Below, one piece after another: positions 1 through 8,625 of a DNA stretch of 17,593 nucleotides (the first letter of the stretch is position 1; each line of letters begins with the position of its first letter). This DNA is from Suillus spraguei (Eukaryota; Basidiomycota; Agaricomycetes; Boletales; Suillaceae). The position numbers and the translations under genes were made by a program. The notes below the pieces were generated by a model that saw only the letters and a program-made list of their open reading frames with translations, searched no databases and was not told where the DNA came from. The stretch covers positions 1 to 17,593 of the forward strand of contig JABCPU010001051.1 of NCBI GenBank assembly GCA_016800925.1, written 5' to 3'.

Positions 1-1156
1 CATGACCTATCATCTAGGATAACTGCTTCCTACTATTTTAAAGGTCACTGAAGATGATACACCAAGTCTTGAAGCTCCAGCAATTTTTTATCAGATGATA
101 GACTTAGTGCCTATAGTAGGTAGAGGCCCATCTCAAGTTAGACATACTAGAAATGACCTATCATCTAAGAAAACTACTTCCTACCATCTTGAAGGTCACT
201 AAAGATGATACACCAAGTCTTGGAGCTCTAGCAATTTTTTGTCAGCTGATAGACTTGGTGCTTATAGTTGCTAGAGGCCCCTCTCAAGTCATACATCCTA
301 GACATGACCTATCATCTAGGATAACTGCTTCCTACCATTTTAAAGGTCACTGAAGATAATACACCAAGTCTTGAAGCTCCAGCAATTTTTTGTCAGATGA
401 TAGCCTTAGTACCTATAGTAGGTAGAGGCCATCTCAAGTTAGACATACTAGACATGACCTATCATCTAGGATAACTGCTTCCTACTATTTTAAAGGTCAC
501 TGAAGATGATACACCAAGTCTTGAAGCTCCAGCAATTTTTTGTCAGATGATAGCCTTAGTACCTATAGTAGGTAGAGGCCATCTCAAGTTAGACATACTA
601 GACATGACCTATCATCTAGGATAACTGCTTCCTACTATTTTAAAGGTCACTGAAGATGATACACCAAGTCTTGAAGCTCCAGAAATTTTTTGTCAGATGA
701 TAGACTTGTTGCTTATAGTAGCTAGAGGCCCATCCCAAGTCAGACATACTAGACATGACCTATCATCTAAGAAAACTGTTTCCTACCATTTTGAAGGTCA
801 CTAAAGATGATACACCAAGTCTTGAAGCTCTAGCAATTTTTTGTAAGATGATAGACTTAGTGCCTATAGTAGGTAGATGCTCATCCCAAGTCAGACATAC
901 TAGACATGACCTATCATATAAGAAAACTGCTTCCTACCATTTTCAAGGTCACTAAAGATGATACACCAAGTCTTGAAGCTCCAGCAATTTTTTGTCAGAT
1001 GATAGACATAGAGTCTATAGTAGTGGTAGGTACATTTGAAGATACACATCTCAGGTACCATCAACTATGCAACCAGGCTTCTTCCCATTGTTTTGAAGGT
1101 CATAGAAGACAACACACCAAGTTTTGAAGCTCCAGCAATTTTTTGTAAGATGATTG
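1..1156. repeat. AT-rich tandem satellite, 150-151 bp unit, about 8 copies
   Basis: Units begin near 2, 153, 304, 454, 604, 755 and 906 (each at ATGACCTATCATCT or a close variant), with a diverged last copy from about 1057 to 1156. Spacing is 151, 151, 150, 150, 151 and 151 bp. The first copy is cut by the window edge, so the array continues to the left. Each unit holds a short open frame of about 66 codons, but 151 is not a multiple of three, so the frame shifts from unit to unit. I read the array as non-coding. The 304 and 454 units share a one-base deletion (GAGGCCATC instead of GAGGCCCATC) and other variants. Confidence 0.95.
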
Positions 1157-2160
1157 CTCACCCTCTCCCCCTGGACCAGCAGACATAATATGACAATATT
1201 AGAAATGAGTGCAAAATCATATATCCCCATCACTATAGTATATATACCAGTGCATCTGTTAGATATTTGATGTCCTATGATGGAGTTATACTGTCCTAAT
1301 ATAGTGATTGAGTTAAATCACTCAGTTAACAGTAAAATGATCATAACTCATGTTTCTGACCACCAATTTCCTTAAAAGTTGGTGCAATGGAATCCCAGTG
1401 ATGTACTCTATCAAATGAGACATCCAAAACAATATGAAAATGTGTTGAGATATATATAATATATAGCCATATAGTGTATAGTGAAGTTTGGTAATTTTTC
1501 GAGACTCCGGTACATTATATTCTTGATTATTTTGCCCACGGAAAGTCATCCAGTAACAATATTTCTTCGAGATGAGATCACTTGTGAATATTTGAATGCT
1601 TGCACTCTCCATCATAATTACCAAGATAGTTTTTCTAAACAAAATGATCTATATTATCAAGCAGACTGTCTATGAACTAATTGATGCATACACTTTCCGA
1701 CGGTCTTCGAAAAAAAACCTGAGATCAGAGAGCCGAGTAACCCGGTTGATCAGAAAGTTCGGAGGCAGCTCTGCGTGCGTATGCCAGTGGATGCCATAGA
1801 GGCAGACACGATCGCCTATTGCTGCTACAGTTTCCAGGCATTGCAGGAGTACCGCAATTGTGCCAGGCAAGGCGTCAGACAAGCAGCCATTTTAAGGCAC
1901 TTCGCGCGCCCAACATGCAGGACCCTTTTGTTTGTCGAGTTCCACGAGTAAACAAAAGCGGCGAAGAACAAAATCAGATCTAGTCTATCGATATGAAAGC
2001 AGCTGCGACATATCTGGGTAGTACTATATATCTGTTGGCTCCAACCCATTGGGTTAAGGAGCTCTGGTCCGAGACCAAAACATGATACTACTGTGATTGA
2101 TCATAGTAAATGTAATAATAGTACCTACATCACAACAAGTTCGGTTAAATAACAAACCCA
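1157..2160. other. Intergenic, no supported gene
   Basis: The stretch 1157-1700 is AT-rich and has stops in all frames apart from short chance open frames. From about 1670 to 1890 the minus strand is open for about 70 codons (reads SDALPGTIAVLLQ near its start), but it has no ATG, no matching exon and no recognisable family. It may be a gene fragment. No repeat or promoter signal could be supported here. Confidence 0.5.
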
Positions 2161-3237
2161 TCAAGCGAGGCCAAAATATTCGGGTATCCCAACCCATATG
2201 GCATGACGTAGTCTCCTAAGCTCCATCTGAATGTACAATCTACAAGCCGGACATACTTCATTTTTAAGAGCCGTCCTGCCTAAAAAGCGACGTAACGTGT
2301 CAAGGATGTCGGGCGACTGTCGACACGTCTCCCGCATGTCTGCCAGTAAGGTGCGTCCCTGCGACAGAGAACACGCATTAGATGAGTGCTGGTCATTGCC
2401 CACATGGCTGGCAGAGAAGAGTCGATCTGCAATGGAGGCAAGCTTTGTCTTTCCCCGGAGCAGACAGATATAGTCTTGTGTGGATAGGATAGTCCAATCC
2501 GCGGTGCGATTTCCACAGAAGGAATTCCGGTATGGGACCTCTGGTTCCATGTTGGAAGTGTGTGGATTGCGCCAGTTATCCTTAATGGAAAGGCGAGATA
2601 GATGATAGAAAGCGGCAGGAAGGATGCTGGGAATATTACACTCTCTGGCCAGCCGGATAGCAGAAGCAGGCTCAGGAAGATAGTTATCGATGGGGCCGTT
2701 GTTGTATTCATCGTACGTATACCAAGTGTCTTCCATCGCCAAGATCTCCGCCTCCAGCAGGTCCCATTGCCGCAGCGACTGGGGCCAGTCTGCTTCAACA
2801 TGCTCAACAATTCAATCTCGCAAGTGATCTATTCCATATTTGTTGGCTAGGGTCAGCACTTTTTTCACCAATGATGGCGTGTTGGGATCAAGACGTCTGA
2901 AGGGTAGCGCACTGGTGCAGTTGGTTAGCCTAGTAGCGGCAGAATGAAAAATAAAATATGCTCACCTCTCATGGTACAAGACTCTCAGGAGCGATTCAAC
3001 TTCTTCAGCACCGTCTGGAAGCTGCACTAAAGGTACCCCATCGTATTTCTCCATTTCCCGGTCCTGGACTCCAGGTATCATAAACATAGACTTGAAAACA
3101 GGCGAATTCTTGGATAGAACGGATTGATGAACTCGAAAAATCTGGTGCTGGCCAGTTGTGAGTGGAGCGATAAGGACAATATTTCCATCCACTAGGTAGA
3201 GGGAATCATGCGCTTGGGAGTTGCATTGGTTCATCAT
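2161..3237 (-). pseudogene. BTB/POZ-domain protein, interrupted by one TGA
   Basis: Two exons on the minus strand: 3237-2966 and 2911-2161. The intron is 54 nt (2965-2912; donor GTGAGC, branch-like GGCTAACC, acceptor CACCAG), and splicing keeps the frame. The start is the first ATG of a doublet at 3237/3234; a longer open frame upstream is not needed for the domain. Residues about 11-90 read as a basidiomycete BTB/POZ domain, with DGN at 17-19 and FRVHQSVLSKNSPVF at 34-48. After the intron come a helical region and a C-terminus rich in W and C that ends near the motif IPEYFGLA, as is usual in large Agaricomycete BTB families (known adaptors for protein interaction or CUL3-type ubiquitin ligases). 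The full length would be 340 codons, normal for such proteins. The only lesion is codon 124, a TGA at 2814-2812 between LRD and IVEHVEADW, where Arg (CGA) is expected; the 216 codons after it stay open. It is either a very young pseudogene, a sequencing error or a readthrough site. Confidence 0.8.
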
Positions 3238-3640
3238 AATACTAAGGCTCAAGTCGTCATGCACATGATTTACGTAAATGGTAATAGCCTTACATACCTG
3301 ATAATTGGGTGGCCTAGCCTGAGTGGATAGGAGTGCTCTATGATCGCGTTTTTTTGTGAGTGGGATGGACTGCATGTAACGCTCAAGGGCAACGCGGCAT
3401 TTGCCGATTAAGAGGTATTGTTCGGGTCAGCATTAATGTTGGGGTAGGTAGTACGAAAGCTATCTCCTGCTTAGGAAACCTGTCGTACAGTCAACTTGCT
3501 CATAATGTATAGCGATGGGAACGGCCCTTTTTCTATACAATATGAGACATATACACTACCAAATAATTCCCACGGTGCGCGCTGCTTGCACACAGTCCAG
3601 AAGTCAATACATTCAGCGAGTACAACATCAAAATGGTATG
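3238..3640. other. Upstream region of the BTB gene, no gene seen
   Basis: The minus-strand frame of the BTB gene stays open to an ATG at 3375, and a donor-like GTATGTAAGG lies at about 3297. However, no acceptor restores the frame, so this is more likely 5' flank than coding. The stretch 3376-3640 holds nothing I can support. Confidence 0.4.
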
Positions 3641-3955
3641 CTATTTGGTTTTCCAGAATTTGTCCAATGTAGCCTGCTTCGCATTCTGCAACTCCTCATG
3701 CCGTAGTGCTGCTCGAAATGCACCAAGTTTGTGAACAAGATCGAGTGAAGAATCAGCACCAACTCGCGCAATACATGCCGCCTCAAGCTTTTCGCACAGC
3801 GGAATCAGTTCAATAGCACAGACCTTGGGTGGATCATCCTCATCCTCATCATCTGATTCCACTTCAATCAGCTCCCCACTCCTAATTGCTTGCCGGCGCC
3901 GAATTTCTGCAACAATTGCATCGTCATCTTCATAAACAGTTACTTCCCCAACATT
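3641..3955 (-). pseudogene. Pogo/Tigger (DDE_1, CENP-B-like) transposase, C-terminal remnant
   Basis: The minus-strand frame is open for 104 residues and begins directly after TAATAG (TAG at 3958-3956), which may be an old intron acceptor. It has no ATG of its own. The translation has the layout of the C-terminal tail of fungal pogo/Tigger-type transposases: a basic helix (EIRRRQAIRSGELIEVES), an acidic run of D and E, a leucine-rich helix with a CEKLE...C pattern, and a terminal LRHEELQNAKQATLDKFW that matches the common R-x-E-x-L-x-x-x-x-Q-T-T-L-x-x-F-W/F ending. The DDE catalytic core and the HTH DNA-binding part are absent, and the next 500 bases upstream contain none of it. It is a 5'-truncated dead element. 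Assignment is by motif memory only. Confidence 0.6.
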
Positions 3956-4513
3956 CTATTACAATCCGGTATTTATTCCCTAATGTTTATGCGATCGCTA
4001 ACGATTGTCACATTCTTTCCGTCAAACGTTATGTTTGATACCATCATCTAACGTTGAAATCATCTCAAGCAACGCGTCTAATCAGGTGAGATCGAGGGGC
4101 CTAAACCCTAAGACACTCGAACTAAGATATCAAACTGACTGTTTACCAGGGGAACAATGCGCTAAAAATCAGGCCCGACTAAAACGTAGCTGGAAGCCCA
4201 TTTTTCATCAATACCACCATTTTTTAACCATCTACCCTGACCTTGAAGCCGAGAAACAGATTTTCGGAAGACATATGTTCACGACGTGTCGGACAGTCAC
4301 TTTGTCTCGCACTCTGACTTCAACACTAAGATTTGTGTAAGGTGAAGCATTGTTCTGGAAGCCTATCTTTCATCAAGACCACCATTTTTGTTGCTCTACC
4401 CTGACCTTGAGGCCAAGAAATATTCACGATATGTCGGACAGTCCCTTCAAGTCCGTTATTTCGCTCTCTTACCCGGATCTCAACACTAAGTCATATATTG
4501 CGAGGTAGTATGA
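3956..4513. other. Non-coding stretch containing a duplicated segment
   Basis: No convincing gene. A 111-codon plus-strand open frame at 4005-4340 overlaps the first copy of the 165-bp duplication and has no protein-like motifs. The stretch may be debris of the element whose tail lies at 3641-3955. Confidence 0.4.
4191..4490. repeat. Degenerate direct duplication, 165-bp period, two copies
   Basis: Copy 1 is 4191-4330 and copy 2 is 4356-4490. Both start TGGAAGCC, share the blocks TACCCTGACCTTGA and TGTCGGACAGTC, and end with CAACACTAAG. Copy 2 is shorter by several small deletions. No terminal inverted repeats or target-site duplications could be recognised. Confidence 0.75.
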
Positions 4514-5113
4514 CTCTATGAGCATCTTGAAAGGTGCTTTATTTTATTTGATACCTTTCATTCCTCAATTTCTTTCGAGAACATTGACAAGTTCACTGAC
4601 CCTGGCACACCTGCTCTTTGTCGACGCAGTGCCCAAGGCGAGTGGGATGCCGTTGCCGTGATGAGTTCCGGCACGGCTTCAAAGGTCCGTGCATAAGACA
4701 TCCCCGACTCTACGGAGTAGAGAGAGGGTTCTATCAGATGCAAATGTCCAGGCACCCTACAGGAAAATCTGCGAGTGCGGGAAAATCTGTTCTGTTGTTT
4801 GTCGGCCCAGTCGGGGATTGGCGCGCGCGCCACTACGATAAGCATCTTGAACGTTTTGAACATGGGTCACACGGAATACAATCTCGCTGTCAGTTCAGTT
4901 ATATTGGCAAAGGGAAGCAGCGTGAGCACCCAATACACTTGTCCCACAGACAAAAAAATTGTGAAGTTCGGAGTCCGCAGGTTTTGCGATTGGACCGAGA
5001 ACCTATCAATGTACGGACCCCTTAAAGCTGTCCAGGAATACACGAAGAAACAACCAACGGAGGCAGAGTTTGAAGTTTACGAGTCAGTTCATAGATATCC
5101 AAGGCAAGTGTAA
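4514..5113 (+). pseudogene. Coding-looking fragments, family unknown
   Basis: The plus strand is open for 60 codons from 4514 to a TAA at 4694 with protein-like composition (contains FENIDKFTDPGTPALCRRS). It is open again in another frame from about 4775 to 5113, ending PTEAEFEVYESVHRYPRQV. Stops lie between the two, and a third plus frame is also open (4618-5025), so the correct path is unclear. Overlapping minus-strand open frames are present but look like shadows. I recognise no family. It could be exons of the same plus-strand gene as 5802-6331, or chance open frames in GC-richer DNA. Confidence 0.25.
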
Positions 5114-5801
5114 CGCCAAGGAAGCTTCAACAGATCTACGCAGTGAGAGGACTCAGAGGAGGGAGTTTAGTACGCAGAGCACAATATAATTAGTGTTTCT
5201 CCGTCAACACGAATGCAATGCCTCACCAGGCCTTCTGAATAACTTGCGAGGACCCATATGCTTCAACAACTTTTACACGTCTTCCTGACCTTCATCACAG
5301 GCCCAACGACTGAATTCCATACGAGTCCGGACGGATGCCCAATAAAGTTCCTGGTGTATAATGCGCAGGGCAGCGGATGCCAGTAACCCAGGCCGCAAGA
5401 TCGCAGATGCCCTCCCATAACCTTTTAAGCGTCGCTGACACCAGGGGTTTGAACCGATCTTCGGGTTTTTGGGTGATGGACCATCGCACTGCTGTTTGTC
5501 CGCATGGAGGGAGTACTAGAGGTAGCACTGACCTCGTGCCCTGCTGGGGCCGACACAGGGCAATGTTGATACTCCGGGCGTATAAGCTGGCGGAAAATTC
5601 TACGCCTTTGTTTTCCACCCGCATCCTTTCCCATGGGCGATGCTTATCTTCAGTAGGTCACCCATGCCAACTGCGGCCATATGCATGTTGTTCTTTCGCT
5701 AACAATCAACCATTGCAAAATGGATCTAGCAAAACACCCATGTGTATCCATGCACTCGGAAAATAATCTAATAACCTGCATCAATCACCTTTGACAATCA
5801 G
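5114..5801. other. No confident gene; scattered open frames
   Basis: Several frames are open for 60-130 codons on both strands (for example plus 5377-5766 and minus 5624-5295), as expected in GC-balanced DNA. A short plus stretch at about 5282-5371 (ending KFLVYNAQGSGCQ before a TAG/TAA region) and a stretch at about 5590-5650 (KFYAFVFHPHPFPWAM) look protein-like but are cut by stops and lie in different frames. They may be further debris of the plus-strand gene, but I cannot join them. Confidence 0.3.
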
Positions 5802-6331
5802 CCAAATAGAATCCTCTCGGTGGGTGAACTCTGCAAACAAGACATCTTGAGCGCAATTCATCCTGGATTCTCGTTTAGCTAGCGCCTCGTTGTACCCGAT
5901 GATATTGATGTCCAACTAGACTGGTTACGGAAATATCGGTCAGACACCTCATGGGACAATGTCAGTATCTATGCACTTGGGCGTTGGTATGCCTTAGCCC
6001 GAGGAGGAGACGCCGATGGTCTACTCGTTATATTCCACTAATTCACTGACCCGGTTGGTGGTATTGCAATGCGCAGTCAGCTGGTACATCTGGAAGGTGA
6101 GTGACGGCTGTCCTCGGAGACGGCGCATGACTGGTACATGCGTGGTATTTTTCAGCCATCGGGTGCATGCTTGTGAGGAGAGACTTGTCATTTGTCTTGC
6201 GCACCCCGTTGTTTTATGCAATGATGACTGAGCCCTGTGGCCTGGAGGCTGTCTCAGAAATTAAACGATGGGACGGAATATCAGAACATTGTATCATCGA
6301 CCCTGGTGCGGGATCGAATAAATGTAATTGA
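5802..6331 (+). pseudogene. Uncharacterised plus-strand gene, either decayed or with unusual introns
   Basis: A single frame runs from 5802 (just after an acceptor-like ACAATCAG) to 6096. It is then joined in frame across a good 59-nt intron (6097-6155; donor GTGAGT, acceptor TTTTTCAG) to 6156-6331, which ends in TGA. The protein reads as real sequence (VPDDIDVQLDWLRKY; SWDNVSIYALGRWYALARG; LRTPLFYAMMTEPCGLEAV). Two in-frame stops occur: TAG at 5880 and TAA at 6039. They vanish if 5820-5882 (donor GTGGGT, acceptor GCTAG) and 5987-6076 (donor GTATGC, acceptor GCGCAG) are introns, but the latter leaves a 20-nt exon. No start codon was found, so the 5' part is missing or lies further upstream. 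I do not recognise the family. Its 3' end is about 105 bp from the stop codon of the convergent 244-aa gene. Confidence 0.4.
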
Positions 6332-6436
6332 CAATACTCCGCTAGACTGCTAAGGCAGAAAGACGACCCGGAAGTTCAGATACAGCCCAGCCAATACAAG
6401 GAATAACTACTGCTACCACCGACGCACAACAGCCGG

Positions 6437-7286
6437 TTATTCATCCATTGCGGAGGTATTCAAGAGCCTCTGTGAAGCAGCGATTGCGTCATGGAGCGCA
6501 TCAACTGGGCCCACCAGGCTAGCCATTTCATCCAATGCCAATCTACCTTCTTCCGTCTTCTCCGCCAGCCATTCCTCGAGATGAGTCCCAAATTCTTCGA
6601 GCTCGCCTCTGATGACCCGGAGATTTGTTAACAGGGGGTTTCCATGTCCGTTGTATATTCTCGTATCGGGTATGAGGAGGTATCCGGCAGGCTAGTGCAA
6701 TATTAACGTCAGGTGCGGCCCTGTGCCGGAAGCAAATACCACACGAGACTCACCATTTGTTGGCCGTGATGTTGGTACAAGTCCCGGATTTCGTCTGGTG
6801 TGATGCGGGTGGGCATCTCAAATGGGGTTAAGTCGAATCGGTCCTTCCACCAGCTGTACTGATAGACCTTCACGACCCGATAGCGCGCCATTAGATCCCC
6901 CGATACGTCGAATTTGTGGGTCCAGAACTTCTGCCAGAGGCCGTCATCGTCTAGAACTCCGACTTGCCACTCTATGAGCATCTTCACGACGTCATTGAGA
7001 TACTCCGGCAGTGCCGGAGATGTATTGTTAGTGGCGCATATGTTGATGAACGGGAAGACGAATCTCTGCAAGGTACAAAAGTCAGCCGGGATATACAACT
7101 AGGTCATGTAACCCTCACTTCAGCCTCCCATACAAGGTGTTGGACGAAGCGCTCTCGGAAGACCGTTGTCCGAGGCACCTGGCTCTTATCCAGAGAGATC
7201 CTGATCGCGGTGAACCGTGAGGTAGCGTATTCGAACGCATTTGCCGCATCCCAAATTGAGAAGACAATTTGTGATTCTTGATTCAT
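6437..7286 (-). CDS. Uncharacterised 244-aa protein, copy B
   Basis: Three exons on the minus strand: 7286-7119 (168 nt), 7065-6754 (312 nt) and 6691-6437 (255 nt), giving 244 residues. The introns are 7118-7066 (53 nt, GTGAGG/TTGCAG, branch-like CTGAC) and 6753-6692 (62 nt, GTGAGT/CACTAG), both phase 0. The start is the ATG at 7286, which aligns with MN- of copy A. The protein is soluble and helical. It contains FEYATSRFTAIR (about 19-30), VFRERFVQHLVWEAE (about 42-56), LPEYLNDVVKMLIEWQ (about 75-90), WWKDRFDL (about 127-134) and a charged C-terminal helix that continues from NLRVIRGELEEFG. There is no signal peptide or membrane span. The helical pattern before WEAE and the YLN...LIEWQ helix recall CID/VHS-like alpha-helical folds, but that is a weak guess. 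Same intron positions and about 68% identity (hand count) to copy A. It sits downstream of a KDZ transposase remnant, as copy A does. Confidence 0.8.
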
Positions 7287-7673
7287 GAAGATAATCTATG
7301 AGTTAGATTGCATAAACGAGTCGGCAGTTACAATATCGAATAGACACTGAGGGCCCGTCTCAATGAGGATGCAGCAATTAAATGCTTGGTATAAATAGTT
7401 CGAACTTCGGATCCAATGACATACAGTGGTCGATGTGGTTGTGTGGCACTGCCGTAGACAATGCTGCCGAAATAGGACAATGGAGTGGAAATGAAACATT
7501 GAACTTCATTTTGAACCAGCACCTTGTATTACATACACAAAGTAGCCTATGGACTAATTTCCATATGACTCGATTTGATCAGTTTTAGTAACCGGGTTTC
7601 AGAATTATCACGGTTCATTACAGAAGGTCGGATTGACTTTGACAAAGCGGGGGTGAGCATCTTCAGCCAGCAG
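7287..7673. promoter_or_regulatory. Upstream region of copy B with conserved TATA-like block
   Basis: On the minus strand, CTATTTATACC (plus 7388-7398) lies about 100 bases before the ATG. Further upstream (plus about 7478-7497) is a block reading CATTTCCACTCCATTG on the minus strand. Both have counterparts in copy A (CTATTTATGCC, and CATTTCGCCTCCATTG) although the DNA between them has diverged, so they are candidate promoter elements. The short open frames here look like chance. Confidence 0.45.
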
Positions 7674-8240
7674 TCAATGCATCTGCGCATGTCTAATGGT
7701 ATAACACCTGAGATCATCCCTCCTGAGACCACCGTTCTTACTTATTCTGCCGAGCCATATCAGAGCTTTCTTGGCCAAAAATGTTGGTTGACCTGAAGAC
7801 GACTCGCATTCATCCGGTCGTTGCTTAACGAATCGCCTTGACATTAAACCATAAAAATTATGGTAAGGTCGAATTTCTCTTACCTCTGGCATTTGGATCA
7901 GCGATGGCCGATGCGGCTTTCAGGCCCCCTTCAATTTCATGCACTCCTCGAGCAGATTGTTTTCACCGAGATTCGTGAGCTATTCTTGTAAATGATGCCA
8001 TCAAGATTGATGGCCGGCTCCGCCGAGTGTACCTGGGGCAATTCCCGGGTGGATGTTGCCTGCCATTTCGCTGGCCGAACGGTCGCCCTCAATAGTATGG
8101 CATCGTCAGCCAGATGAGCTATGATGGCATGGAGCGTGTCGTTGGCCTGTTCATCTCGGAATGTGATTTCGTGTCTGACAAATGCTCCTATACCAAACTC
8201 ATCGTTCCTCTCCAGTCCCATGTTGGACGGCAGAGGGATC
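7674..8240 (-). pseudogene. KDZ-type transposase 3' remnant, copy B
   Basis: The minus strand shows successive blocks of the C-terminal region of Agaricomycete KDZ (CxC-type) transposases. IPLPSNMGLERNDEFGIGAF and EITFRDEQANDTLHAI (about 8240-8110) match the usual LPS..G......LG..LV..E..LREGQANDAL pattern. RPAKWQATS and a VHSAEPAINL-like block follow. Then SAIADPNARGKRNSTLP (about 7915-7860) sits where the family reads ..ADPN..G.RNSTLPWFW, but here a TAA replaces the W. Near 7700 is CYTIRHAQMH in a different frame. Frames change and stops are frequent, so it is dead. The catalytic core and the cysteine-cluster N-terminus are not present. Copy A supplies the independent alignment. Confidence 0.65.
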
Positions 8241-8625
8241 GTGACTCTTCCGGGGCAAAATAATGGCAGGAGTGGCGTTTTCCCGTCACCGAGACGCTAT
8301 CGGATTCTTCGGCGCGTGAACGGGTGCGTTCCACCGAATCGTTTAACATGTCCAGGTCCATGTCGGAGATGCTGTTATCTGCGCTATATTCTTGCCCTAG
8401 ATACCTTACTGCCGCAGCTATCGATGTACTCGACTATTGATGTAAGGAGACTCTTCCTACATTATCAACTGTTCAAACTTCACAGCGAGAACATTTAAAG
8501 GGAATCAATCGAGTTAAAGGAATTCGGCTCACGAAACCCACACAGCTCCTGGAAGCTCGGTATGTGGCTGATGAAGATCACTCAAAATATTGACATTGAT
8601 GCATATTTCCTTTGGCACTCACCCC
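8241..8625. other. No supported feature
   Basis: This stretch could hold further upstream debris of the KDZ element, but I recognise no motif. The plus-strand open frame 8121-8498 is antisense to the KDZ remnant over its first third and has no protein-like pattern beyond it. Confidence 0.4.

Noticed and set aside
153..1127. Three 66-73 codon open frames in the left satellite as small genes
   Set aside because: They are the same repeat unit read in shifting frames (151 is not a multiple of 3), with no intron, start context or family match.
3238..3375. N-terminal extension of the BTB protein
   Set aside because: A donor-like GTATGTAAGG lies inside it but no acceptor restores the frame, and the domain is complete from the ATG at 3237.
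4558..4863. Minus-strand 101-codon open frame as a gene
   Set aside because: It overlaps better-looking plus-strand frames and has no motif or splice signals.
4556..6096. FTDP motif shared by the stretches near 4600 and 6045 as an internal gene duplication
   Set aside because: Only four residues plus a loose RS pattern agree, which is too short to support homology.
8121..8498. Plus-strand 125-codon open frame
   Set aside because: Its first third is antisense to the KDZ remnant, which has far better motif support, and the rest has no protein-like pattern.
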